A stretch of 32,261 nucleotides of DNA from Actinomycetes bacterium (GTDB lineage: Bacteria; Actinomycetota; Acidimicrobiia; Acidimicrobiales; RAAP-2), in the NCBI GenBank assembly GCA_021820665.1, contig JAKADK010000031.1, positions 1 through 32,261 on the forward strand. Direction: 5' to 3'. The position numbers were made by a program, and so were the translations under genes. Below, one piece after another: positions 24,887 through 32,256 of this stretch (position 1 is its first letter; every line of letters starts with the position of its first letter). The notes beneath the pieces are model-generated. The model made no database searches. It was not told the DNA's origin and saw only the letters and a list, made by a program, of their open reading frames with translations.

Positions 24887-26334
24887 GCCCGGTGACGGCG
24901 AGCCCGGTGACGGCGAGCCCGGGCAGCTCCGGGCCGCGCCTCCCGCTGGTCGTGGTGGCCGGTCGGCCCAACGTCGGGAAATCCACCCTCGTCAACCGCA
25001 TCGTCGGCCGCAGGGTTGCCGTGGTCGAGGAGCGGCCCGGCGTCACGCGGGACCGCAAGGAGCTGGCGGCCGAATGGGGAGGGCATCGGTTCACGATCGT
25101 CGACACGGGCGGGTGGCAAGACAGCGCCGACGCGCTCGATGCGCAGGTGTCCAAGCAGGCGGAGCGTGCGGTGGCTGACGCCGATGTCGTCCTGCTCGTC
25201 GTGGACGTCACCGTGGGGCTGACCGAGGAGGACCTGGCGGTGGCCAGGTGGCTCCAGCGGTCGGGACGACCGGTCCGCGTCGTCGTGAACAAAGTCGACT
25301 CCGAGCACCGGGAGCGCGACGCCTGGGATGCCCTCGCCCTGGGATTCGGGGATCCCTGGACCGTGAGCGCCCTCCACGGGCGGGGGACCGGTGACCTGCT
25401 CGACGAGGTCGTCTCCCTACTTCCGGCGGCACCGGACGGCGAGGCCGCTCAGAGCGGGGATGGTGGCCTGCCCCCAGGCGGCGGGGGCGGCGCGGGCGCG
25501 CCGATCGATCCCGACCGGGTCGATTCCACGGTAGCGCGCGACCCGTCGCTCCCGCGCGTGGCACTGGTCGGCCGGCCCAATGTCGGGAAGTCCACCCTGT
25601 TCAACCGACTGGTCGGGGACGAGCGCTCGGTGACCCACGATGCACCCGGGACGACGCGGGACGCGCTGGACACCGTGGTCGAGACCCCTGAGGGCGCGGT
25701 GTGTTTCATCGACACCGCTGGGATGCGCCGGAAATCGAAGACCGAGCGGGGCACCGAGTACTTCTCGGTGATCCGAGCTCTCGAAGCCCTCGACAGTGCC
25801 GATATCGCCCTCCTCGTGATCGACGCCACGGCGGGGATCACCCATCAGGACCAGCGCCTCGCCGAACGGATCGCCGCGTCGGGATGCCCGACGGTGGTGG
25901 TGTTGAACAAGTGGGAGCTCGTCGCCGTGGATGACCGGCCGGACGTGCTGGCCGACGTCGGCGACCGTCTGGCGTTCCTGGGCGACGCCCCGGTGCTGAA
26001 GATCAGCGCCCTCACCGGCCTCGGCGTCCATCACATCCTGCCGGCGGTGGGAACGGCCGAAGAGGCCTACCACACGCGCATCCCCACCGGAGAGCTCAAC
26101 CGGGCCATCAAGGCCATCCAGGTCGCCCACGCCCCCGTCGGGGCGCACATCCAGTACGCGGTGCAGGGAGCCATCGACCCGCCGACGTTCACGCTGTTCA
26201 CCAACGGTCGGCTCGCCCCGACCTATCTCCGCTACGTAGAGCGGGGGTTGCGCGAGCGATTCGATCTCGGTGCAACCCCGGTGAAGATCCGGGTACGGGC
26301 AAGGGGGAGCGGCGGTGGTTCCCGCCGGCACTGA
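24883..26334 (+). CDS. der: Ribosome-assembly GTPase Der (EngA)
   Basis: Tandem GTPase needed for 50S subunit maturation. The first G domain has GRPNVGKST (27-35) and VNKVD (about 134-138); the second has GRPNVGKST again (about 229-237), DTAGMRRKSK, NKWE in place of the more usual NKWD, and SALTGLG. A KH-like domain closes the protein with the usual PPTFTLFTN and LRERFDLGATPVKIRVRAR. The 483 residues are normal. The first 17 residues come from a 15-base duplication with three in-frame GTGs (24883, 24892, 24907), so the physiological start is uncertain. Confidence 0.96.
   Translation: MSPVTASPVTASPGSSGPRLPLVVVAGRPNVGKSTLVNRIVGRRVAVVEERPGVTRDRKELAAEWGGHRFTIVDTGGWQDSADALDAQVSKQAERAVADADVVLLVVDVTVGLTEEDLAVARWLQRSGRPVRVVVNKVDSEHRERDAWDALALGFGDPWTVSALHGRGTGDLLDEVVSLLPAAPDGEAAQSGDGGLPPGGGGGAGAPIDPDRVDSTVARDPSLPRVALVGRPNVGKSTLFNRLVGDERSVTHDAPGTTRDALDTVVETPEGAVCFIDTAGMRRKSKTERGTEYFSVIRALEALDSADIALLVIDATAGITHQDQRLAERIAASGCPTVVVLNKWELVAVDDRPDVLADVGDRLAFLGDAPVLKISALTGLGVHHILPAVGTAEEAYHTRIPTGELNRAIKAIQVAHAPVGAHIQYAVQGAIDPPTFTLFTNGRLAPTYLRYVERGLRERFDLGATPVKIRVRARGSGGGSRRH
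24892..24921 (+). repeat. 15-bp tandem repeat at the start of der
   Basis: GTGACGGCGAGCCCG is repeated twice without a gap (24892-24906, 24907-24921) and partly a third time upstream (GTGAGCCCG from 24883). Each copy begins with a GTG in the der frame. Confidence 0.9.
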
Positions 26335-26491
26335 GCCCGCCTCCACTGCCTCCACTGCGCCTGCCGTGCGGGAGGGCGCGAGCTGCGAGCGGGCGGACAT
26401 CCCTCCCGAGGGTGGTGGCCCGCCGGTGGATCCAGGTCGGTGGGTGCCGAGAACCACCCGACGGGCCAGCGCCGTGCGAGGTCATTGACGC

Positions 26492-26689
26492 GTGCCGTGG
26501 TGCGAGGAGTGCGACGAACGGATCGAGGAGGAGGACCTTACCGAGGAGGGGACCTGTCCGGTCTGCGGATCCGAGCCGATCGAGCACCGGAAGTCCCCGT
26601 GGTACTTCAAGTTCATGGTTGTCGCCACCGTCATCTACGTGATCTTCCGAATCGTCCAGGGCATCCTCTGGCTCTCCCATCACCTGTGA
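26492..26689 (+). CDS. Small zinc-ribbon membrane protein
   Basis: A 65-residue protein with a zinc ribbon CEEC (4-7) and CPVC (22-25), an acidic linker between them, and one hydrophobic segment (about 40-60, FKFMVVATVIYVIFRIVQGI). The ribbon would face the cytosol. GTG 26492 has GAGGT at 26478-26482 as a possible ribosome site. Short proteins of this make-up are known in Actinobacteria, but I know of no function. The 157 bases between der and this gene hold nothing else recognisable. Confidence 0.75.
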   Translation: MPWCEECDERIEEEDLTEEGTCPVCGSEPIEHRKSPWYFKFMVVATVIYVIFRIVQGILWLSHHL

Positions 26690-26761
26690 TCGGCAGCGGC
26701 CTGTCCTCTCCTGCGGCCCGCCGGCCGGACGACCCTTCCCGGGGCCCGCGGCACGGTGCGC

Positions 26762-26767
26762 TAGGGT
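26762..26767 (+). promoter_or_regulatory. -10 element for tRNA-Pro
   Basis: TAGGGT lies 55 bases before the mature tRNA 5' end, giving a short 5' precursor. A GTG also follows 6 bases later, but the frame it opens runs straight through the tRNA. Confidence 0.4.
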
Positions 26768-26822
26768 GAGCCGGTGGCGCGCGGTAGCCCTTGGACAGGG
26801 CGGGCGCTCGGCACTGCAACAG

Positions 26823-26897
26823 CGGGCTGTGGCGCAGCTTGGTTAGCGCGCTTGACTGGGGGTCAAGAGGTCCCGGGTTCAAATCCCGGCAGCCCGA
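26823..26897 (+). tRNA. tRNA-Pro (anticodon GGG)
   Basis: The acceptor stem CGGGCTG (26823-26829) pairs fully with CAGCCCG (26890-26896), with A as the discriminator at 26897 and an encoded CCA at 26898-26900. The anticodon stem CTTGA/TCAAG encloses the loop CTGGGGG, giving anticodon GGG for CCC/CCU codons. The T arm is CCCGGGTTCAAATCCCGG. Confidence 0.96.
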
Positions 26898-26921
26898 CCA
26901 CGAAGTCCCTGGTTGAAAGGT

Positions 26922-26950
26922 TGTCTCACCGTCAACTTGAGGGTGAGACA
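26922..26950 (+). terminator. Hairpin downstream of tRNA-Pro
   Basis: TGTCTCACC (26922-26930) pairs perfectly with GGTGAGACA (26942-26950) around an 11-base loop that itself contains TCAA/TTGA. No T-run follows, so it is a candidate terminator or 3' processing hairpin. The 136 bases from here to 27087 hold nothing else I can support. Confidence 0.5.
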
Positions 26951-27086
26951 GCGCTCCTCCGGCACGGTGGTCGCTTCCCACTGCCGTGCCGTGGTTGCGC
27001 GGAACGGGGCGGGAGCGGTGGGAGCGGCGTCCGCCGGGAGGAGCCCGGCGAGGAATGGGAACCTCTCGCCCCTTGACCGGCTACCG

Positions 27087-27311
27087 TCAGCGGTCGGCCG
27101 GCCGGGCGGCGACGGCGTCCCGCAGCTCACGGACGGCCTGCACGAGCGCCAGTGTGGCGTAGACCTGCGCGGCGGCGTTGTCGGTCGTCACGTGGAGGCT
27201 CCCGCTCTCGATGTCCGTTGCCGTCGGGGAGGAGTGAACGCCGTGTTGCAGGGTGCGTGACGCCAGGAGGGCGAGCGCTGCGCTGTCCAGGTCGTTGAGC
27301 AGTCCGGTCAT
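27087..27311 (-). CDS. Small protein of unknown function
   Basis: A 74-residue, Ala/Leu-rich protein, mainly helical in appearance, with no cysteines and no membrane segment. ATG 27311 is preceded by AAAGGGG, a good ribosome site; a GTG two codons upstream would overlap that site. TAGGGT about 35 bases upstream on the same strand could be the -10. I recognise no family. Confidence 0.5.
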   Translation of the reverse strand: MTGLLNDLDSAALALLASRTLQHGVHSSPTATDIESGSLHVTTDNAAAQVYATLALVQAVRELRDAVAARPADR

Positions 27312-27393
27312 GCGCACCCCTTTGTCTGTCCACTGTCACTGCCACCCTACGCGACGCCAGGACCCAGATCCGGGTGCGCTCGGGCGGATGGGA

Positions 27394-28095
27394 TCACCCG
27401 ATGTCCGGCGGCATCGTCTGTTCGGACTGGGCGAGGATCCGGGCCGTCTCGGCATCATCGCTCTCGTAGACATGGGCCGACTTCACGATCATCTGGAGCG
27501 TCCCGACCGGAACGTCCGTCCGAGACGAGACGACGTGGAGGAGGTGCGCCAGCTCCACGAGGTTGCCATAGCCCTTCGCTCCGAAGTCGATGCTGTGGGC
27601 GTAGACGACGAGATGCAACCGATCGTCGGCGACGAAGAAGTCGAGGAGGCTGACACACGGGATGTACGTCGTATCGGTCAGCGGCTGGAACGTCGTGATC
27701 GTGGCCGAACGACATCCCCGGTCACGGCGAAGGCGTTCGGCCACCCAGGCGATCTGGTCACGACCCGTGCGGGCGTAGTCGAAGAGGCGGGTGGCGTAAC
27801 TGTCGGCGCCCCCGAGCGCCGGCACCGGCGCGGTGTCGGTGAAGTTCCCGTGCATCCAGGCCAGGCGAGCAGGGTCGCCGTCCCTGTCGACCACGGCGTC
27901 GCGTTCCCGGGGCTCTGCCACCCGGATCGTGACCATCAGGCACTCGCGCATGGCGGCACCGTCGTAGCTCCCCGCCACTCCCGTCGCCGCGATCTGCTCG
28001 GCGACGGCTACCCACGCCTCCCCGACGGTCCGGGCGTCGACGACGTGTGCCGCGAGAAGCGGAGAAGTCGCGCCGTCGCTCGTCGACATGTCCAC
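27394..28095 (-). CDS. Divergent thymidylate-synthase-like protein
   Basis: A 233-residue protein resembling the C-terminal two thirds of thymidylate synthase, closest to the short archaeal type. DQIAWVAERLRRDRGCRSAT matches the DQI...SRR segment; IPCVSLLDFFVADDRLHL carries the catalytic Cys (C147); HSIDFGAKGYGN aligns gap-free with RSxDxxLGLPFN and keeps the Asp and Asn (N178) that contact the pyrimidine; KSAHVYESD keeps the His/Tyr pair. Two phosphate-binding arginines appear replaced: the second Arg of SRR by Ser130 and the Arg of RSxD by His167. It may modify a different pyrimidine or have lost activity. GTG 28095 is chosen because TACGCT lies 7 bases before it; ATG 28089 is also possible. 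Confidence 0.72.
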   Translation of the reverse strand: MDMSTSDGATSPLLAAHVVDARTVGEAWVAVAEQIAATGVAGSYDGAAMRECLMVTIRVAEPRERDAVVDRDGDPARLAWMHGNFTDTAPVPALGGADSYATRLFDYARTGRDQIAWVAERLRRDRGCRSATITTFQPLTDTTYIPCVSLLDFFVADDRLHLVVYAHSIDFGAKGYGNLVELAHLLHVVSSRTDVPVGTLQMIVKSAHVYESDDAETARILAQSEQTMPPDIG

Positions 28096-28102
28096 GTGGT
28101 CG

Positions 28103-28108
28103 AGCGTA
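28103..28108 (-). promoter_or_regulatory. -10 element for the thymidylate-synthase-like gene
   Basis: On the minus strand TACGCT precedes the GTG at 28095 by 7 bases, consistent with a leaderless transcript. Confidence 0.45.
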
Positions 28109-28473
28109 CCGGCTGAAGGGCGTGGGCCGGGAGGGACCGGAACGACCGACGACGAGGCGGGGGTCGTCGAGCGCCAGGGGGGTCGTCGAGCGCCCGGCGG
28201 GCTCAACGTCGGCGACAGCGGCGGCCCCTCAACCCGAGATCCCACGCCACGGCACGGGCGCGCCGTACCTTCCTCGGCATCCAGCGACGCTTCAATGGAT
28301 GGCGAACTCGGTAGAAGAACATGACGCGGTTCTACTCGCCGGGTGCTCGCCGGGACCGGAGCTCGGAGCGGACACCAGCGACCTCGCGCCGGGCGATAGC
28401 GACCGCACGGGGAGCGGAGCACAGGCAGACCGCACAGGCAGCGTGGCATCGCGCTGAGGAGCCGACTCCGGAC

Positions 28474-28479
28474 TACGGT
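28474..28479 (+). promoter_or_regulatory. -10 element for leaderless amidase gene
   Basis: TACGGT is 7 bases before the ATG at 28487. No Shine-Dalgarno is present in between. Confidence 0.45.
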
Positions 28480-28486
28480 CGAGTCC

Positions 28487-29905
28487 ATGGACTTCGCCAC
28501 CGATTCGGTACGCAGCCTCGCCGGGCAGGTTCGCCGGCGGGAGGTGTCTGCCCGCGAGATGGTCGGCCACGCGCTTGCCCGGATCGAGGCGCTCAACCCG
28601 ACGATCAACGCTTTCGTCGCCGTCGACGGAGACCGGGCCTTGGCCGCCGCCACCCGTCTGGACGAGTTGGTGGCAGCGGGCGACGATCCCGGTCCGCTGG
28701 CCGGGATCCCTCTCGGCGTGAAGGACCTGGAGGACGCCGAGGGCTACGTCACCACCTCAGGATCGGTGGCGTTCGCCGCGAACCCCCCTGCCACGTCCGA
28801 CTCCATCCTGGTGGCGCGCCTGGTGGCCGCCGGCTGCATCGTCGTGGGGAAGACCAACACCCCCGAGTGCGCGTGGAAGGCCGACACCGACAATGCCCTT
28901 TTCGGACGGACCCGCAACCCGTGGCACCTCGACCACAGCGCGGGGGGGTCCTCGGGCGGGAGCGCGGCCGCCATCGCCTCGGGCATGGTCCCGCTGGCCA
29001 CCGGTTCGGACGGCGGGGGGTCTATTCGCATCCCGTCGAGCGCGTGCGGGCTCACCGGGGTGAAGCCCTCCCTGGGCCGGGTTCCCTCGGGCGGACCGAA
29101 CCCGCCGGACTGGCATGAGCTCTCCACGAAGGGCCCCATGGCGCGGCGCCTGGCCGACGTGGCTGCAGCGCTTGACGTGGTGGTCGGTCCCGACCCGACG
29201 GACCTGCGGTCCCTCCCCCGCACGGAGCCGTCGTGGTTGTCTGGACTGGACGATCCCCGGCCTCCCGCCCGTGTCGCCTGGTGTCCCACCCTCGGGTACG
29301 CCGACGTCGACGCCGAGGTCCTGGCCGTCTGCGAGAGGGCCGTCGGGACGCTCGAGACACTGGGAGCAGAGATCGTCGAGGTGGACGCTGTCTTCGATCA
29401 CGACCCTCTCGACGCGTGGCTGACCCTCACCGGGGTCTACAACCTCCACACGTTGGGTCGGTTCCGGGATGACCCGGAAGTCTGGTCGCGCGTCGACCCC
29501 GTGCTCGCCATGGTGATCGACGGGGCGGCGGCGGTGAGCGGTCTCCAGATCGTCGAGGCGGAGAACGAGGCGCACCGGCTCAACCTCCGCCTGGTGTCGC
29601 TGTTCCATGATGTCCGCCTGCTCGTCACGCCGACCATGGCGGCACTTCCGCCCCCGGCCGCCCTCGACGGGAAGGGGCTCGTCAACGGGAGCGAGGACGC
29701 GAACTGGGTGAAGCTCACCTACCCCTTCAATCTCACCCGTTCACCGGCCGCCACGGTATGTGCAGGGTTGTCGTCCTCCGGGCTCCCGGTGGGAGTGCAA
29801 CTCGTCGGCCCCCAACACGGCGATGCCGTGGTACTGCGAGCGGCGGCGGCGCTCGAAGAAGCGCTCGGCTTCGAGGTCGTCGCGCCCATGACCGCGCCCG
29901 TGTGA
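28487..29905 (+). CDS. Amidase-signature-family hydrolase
   Basis: A 472-residue amide hydrolase with the complete Ser-cisSer-Lys triad: K79 (PLGVKDLEDAEG), the GGSSGGS loop with S155/S156, and nucleophile S179 in SDGGGSIRIPSS. It is related to GatA and to aliphatic or cyclic amide hydrolases. No GatB or GatC gene is near and the C-terminal region differs from GatA, so a stand-alone amidase is more likely than the tRNA amidotransferase subunit. There is no signal peptide. Substrate unknown. The stop codon lies in one copy of a 12-base direct repeat (GCCCGTGTGATC at 29896 and 29910). Confidence 0.9.
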   Translation: MDFATDSVRSLAGQVRRREVSAREMVGHALARIEALNPTINAFVAVDGDRALAAATRLDELVAAGDDPGPLAGIPLGVKDLEDAEGYVTTSGSVAFAANPPATSDSILVARLVAAGCIVVGKTNTPECAWKADTDNALFGRTRNPWHLDHSAGGSSGGSAAAIASGMVPLATGSDGGGSIRIPSSACGLTGVKPSLGRVPSGGPNPPDWHELSTKGPMARRLADVAAALDVVVGPDPTDLRSLPRTEPSWLSGLDDPRPPARVAWCPTLGYADVDAEVLAVCERAVGTLETLGAEIVEVDAVFDHDPLDAWLTLTGVYNLHTLGRFRDDPEVWSRVDPVLAMVIDGAAAVSGLQIVEAENEAHRLNLRLVSLFHDVRLLVTPTMAALPPPAALDGKGLVNGSEDANWVKLTYPFNLTRSPAATVCAGLSSSGLPVGVQLVGPQHGDAVVLRAAAALEEALGFEVVAPMTAPV

Positions 29906-29954
29906 TCCCGCCCGTGTGATCGCGCGCTGGGCCCCGGCAGGTCCCGCCTCCCCT

Positions 29955-29980
29955 TCCGGTCCCGCGGGTCCACGACCGGA
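29955..29980 (+). terminator. Hairpin after the amidase gene
   Basis: TCCGGTC (29955-29961) pairs with GACCGGA (29974-29980) across a 12-base loop. No T-run follows, so termination is only a possibility. Confidence 0.3.
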
Positions 29981-30068
29981 GCGGCTGGAGAAGCCCGGAC
30001 CATTGGGGACCCCAGCGGCCGGCACCACCCATGTTCTGTCATAGCACCTGACAAGGTACCCGGACCCC

Positions 30069-30097
30069 TTGACTACTTGCCAGTCAGTAACTAACCT
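30069..30097 (+). promoter_or_regulatory. Strong housekeeping promoter with overlapping palindrome
   Basis: TTGACT (30069-30074), a 17-base spacer and TAACCT (30092-30097) form the best sigma-70-type promoter in the window, with a start expected near 30104. The -35 and spacer overlap an imperfect 22-base palindrome (30069-30090) with outer TT/AA and inner ACT/AGT arms, similar in form to TetR-family operators. Confidence 0.65.
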
Positions 30098-30574
30098 GAT
30101 TTCTGCCACCAAGCGTGCGTGGGTAGCGTCACGGAGGGTGGTTGAAAGAGTTCTTCCGGTGGTCGGTGCGTCCTGTGCCCATGCTATCGGAAGGGCAGGG
30201 GAGGAGCTTGAGCAATTTCGGGGAAATTCTCTCCGGCCTTGCTCGGGTTCATAGACGGGGGTGTGGTGCGTGCGCGCCTGATCCCTGGTCGCAGACGGCA
30301 GAGGGGGTGATGTCGGGGCGTCCGTCCGTACGCCTGGTGTCTGTCCGACTGGCTGCGGTTTCGCGTGCAGGGATCCCTTTTCGATATGGCTTCGATATGG
30401 ATGCCGCCGTCAGGGACCGCTCGCGTCGTGGCGTGATCTCACTCCGGCTCGTGCGGCAGTAGCCGCGGGAAAGCCTGATATCGACACCCGGGGCCTCCGG
30501 CGCCAATCGCCGGACGGTCGGGGGTCGGTCGCGCCCGGTGCGATGGATATGCAGAGACCTATTTCCCTTCCGAT

Positions 30575-30580
30575 AAGGAG
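30575..30580 (+). promoter_or_regulatory. Ribosome binding site of the surface protein
   Basis: AAGGAG is 6 bases before the GTG at 30587 and decides the start. This contrasts with the leaderless genes of the window. Confidence 0.75.
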
Positions 30581-30586
30581 AAGTCT

Positions 30587-32218
30587 GTGAAACCACAATC
30601 CCTCAGGCGACGCATCGCCTCCGTGGGGCTTGCCGCCGCTATCGCGGCCAGCTTCGCCGGCGTTGCCGTCGCCACCGCCGTGAGTGGGACGGCTTCGGCC
30701 ACCACCATCAACGACGGGTTCGACTGTTCGACCCAGCTCAGCACCACGAACAACATCTGCGTGGACGGCGGGTCGAACGCCACCACCACCGCGGGTGGCA
30801 CGCTGACGGTGACGGCATCGTCAGGAGCCTTGACCCTCACCGGGGTGTACAACGACTTCCTCGGAAGCCTGGACACCTCGACGGGTGCGGTCAGCTTCCC
30901 GGCCAGCCAGGCGACCTGGATCTCGCCGCTCACCGGGACCCTGAGCGGGGTGACCGCCACCATCGCCATCACGGACAGCGGAACGGTGACCGGGAGCTAT
31001 GACCCGACCACCGGAGCCGTGACCGAGTCCGGGACCCTGAGCGTCACCCTGGACAACACGGCGGCGGCGGGTACGGCCGGTATCTGTACCTACCCCCAGC
31101 CCTTCGACGTGAGCGGAACGCTGAGCGCGCCGACGGAGGTGGACAACACCTACCTCGAGACGACGGGCACGGTGGCCCAGGCCTCAACTCCGGTGGCGCT
31201 CACCTCGTCGAACGGCGTGGGCGAGGGCTGCGCCCTGGCCCAGTCGGTTCTGGCCGGTGCCACCCAGACCCTGACCCTGCCGGTGACGGCCTACGTGTAC
31301 TCGCCGGTCACCCTGCCCACCCCGACCCTCCAGGTGAGCCCGACCTCGGGTAACCCGGGCACGACGGTGGACTTCACGGGCACGGGCTACGTCCCGGGCC
31401 AGAGCGTGAACGTGTCGTTCACCACGCCGGCAGCCGGTGAGACGGTGGACTCCACCACGGTGACCTCCACGTCGGCAGGTGACATCAGCGGCTCGATCGT
31501 GGACACCAACGAGGCGACCGGGGTCAACCCGTTGGTGGCGAGCTACACCTACGACGGTGTCACGCTCAGGGCCTCGGCGACCGAGACGGTGACGGCGCCC
31601 TACACGTGCACCACCGACGGGGCGACCGGTACGACGGCGTGCTCGATCTCCCAGGTGGCGGCGGTGACGGTGACCGGAGCGGCGCTCACGATCACGGAGA
31701 ACAGCGCCGGCGGTGCCAACAACCAGACCGACGTCGTGCTCTCCAAGGTGACGTTGAACGGGACGTGGCAGACCACCTCGGGCTACCTGAACCCGGTGAC
31801 GGTCGTCGACGCTCGGGGAACACTGGCCGGCTGGACGCTGACCGGGCAGTTCACCGCTCGGACGAAGACCGGCTTCTGGGCCTCGAACCCCAACGGCAAC
31901 CCCGGTGCGTTCGAGAACGAGACACCCGTCGGCAACGCTCAGGACAACTACATCCGCTCGGCGCAGTTCAGCTGGACGCCCACGGCAAACGTCGGCACCG
32001 AGACCTTCAACGGCACGACCGTGCCGATGGGCCGGGCCAACGAGATCGCCCCGGGAGCCATGAGCACGCTGTCCACCAGCAAGGCCACCACGTTGTGCAG
32101 TGCCGCGGCCGGTGGCGGCGGTGGGACGTTCGTCTGCGGCGCTCCCGTCAGCCTCAACGTGCCACCGTGGGTCGCAGCAGGAACCTACGCTGCCACCCTC
32201 AACCTGGTGATCGGGTAG
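30587..32218 (+). CDS. Secreted surface protein with Ig-like and WxL-like regions
   Basis: A 543-residue Sec-exported protein. The signal peptide has an Arg-rich start (KPQSLRRR), a hydrophobic core (about 13-32) and a likely cleavage after ASA at 36-38. The mature part is rich in Thr, Ser, Gly and Val and poor in Lys, and looks like beta-sandwich repeats: an amino-terminal domain (about 40-240), an IPT/Ig-like domain starting near 247 (SPTSGNPGTTVDFTGTGYVP), and a C-terminal domain from about 340 with VVDARGTLAGWTLTGQF and AAGTYAATLNLVIG, reminiscent of WxL cell-wall-binding domains. Only six Cys are present, spread in pairs. No LPXTG or membrane anchor is seen, so attachment would be non-covalent. 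The function is unknown. Confidence 0.85.
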   Translation: MKPQSLRRRIASVGLAAAIAASFAGVAVATAVSGTASATTINDGFDCSTQLSTTNNICVDGGSNATTTAGGTLTVTASSGALTLTGVYNDFLGSLDTSTGAVSFPASQATWISPLTGTLSGVTATIAITDSGTVTGSYDPTTGAVTESGTLSVTLDNTAAAGTAGICTYPQPFDVSGTLSAPTEVDNTYLETTGTVAQASTPVALTSSNGVGEGCALAQSVLAGATQTLTLPVTAYVYSPVTLPTPTLQVSPTSGNPGTTVDFTGTGYVPGQSVNVSFTTPAAGETVDSTTVTSTSAGDISGSIVDTNEATGVNPLVASYTYDGVTLRASATETVTAPYTCTTDGATGTTACSISQVAAVTVTGAALTITENSAGGANNQTDVVLSKVTLNGTWQTTSGYLNPVTVVDARGTLAGWTLTGQFTARTKTGFWASNPNGNPGAFENETPVGNAQDNYIRSAQFSWTPTANVGTETFNGTTVPMGRANEIAPGAMSTLSTSKATTLCSAAAGGGGGTFVCGAPVSLNVPPWVAAGTYAATLNLVIG

Positions 32219-32243
32219 TCACCCGGTGAGAGACGGCGGCGCC

Positions 32244-32256
32244 CCACGAGTCGTGG
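32244..32256 (+). terminator. Dyad at the window end
   Basis: CCACGAGTCGTGG, 26 bases after the surface-protein stop, can form a 5-bp GC-rich hairpin with a 3-base loop. The window ends before a T-run could be seen. Confidence 0.25.

Larger units (their letters stand above)
28096..28486. other. Divergent intergenic region with direct and inverted repeats
   Basis: Between the minus-strand thymidylate-synthase-like gene and the plus-strand amidase. GGGGGTCGTCGAGCGCC occurs at 28159-28175 and 28178-28194 (19-base period). GTAGAA (28311-28316) and TTCTAC (28330-28335) form an inverted repeat with a 13-base centre, a possible operator. A 55-codon plus-strand frame at 28292-28457 lacks a ribosome site and is probably not a gene. 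Confidence 0.5.
29906..30586. other. Intergenic region: promoter and long structured leader
   Basis: 681 bases without a convincing gene. In order they hold an amidase-proximal hairpin, a TGTCA-N7-TGACA dyad (30037-30053), a strong promoter (30069-30097) and a leader of about 480 bases. In the leader, GCTTGAGCAA (30206-30215) can pair with TTGCTCGGGT (30239-30248, with G-U pairs), TTCGATATGG is repeated at 30380 and 30391, and TCCGGCG/CGCCGGA forms a hairpin at 30496-30514. I could not match it to a named riboswitch. Confidence 0.6.

Noticed and set aside
26774-27076. Frame starting at a GTG with TAGGGT-N6 upstream
   Set aside because: It reads straight through tRNA-Pro and the hairpin. The hexamer is better explained as the tRNA promoter.
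28292-28457. 55-codon plus-strand frame before the amidase
   Set aside because: No ribosome site, no leaderless hexamer at 6-7 bases, and no recognisable sequence.
28487-29905. GatA subunit of Asp/Glu-tRNA amidotransferase
   Set aside because: The triad fits, but GatB and GatC are not nearby and the C-terminal half does not resemble GatA.
30104-30586. Confident c-di-AMP or cobalamin riboswitch call
   Set aside because: Isolated GGGGAAA and GGGAAAGCC fragments are present, but the full consensus and pairing of either class could not be laid out.
30249-30596. 115-codon minus-strand frame in the surface-protein leader
   Set aside because: Arg/Thr/Pro-rich shadow composition, and it opposes a strong promoter and leader.
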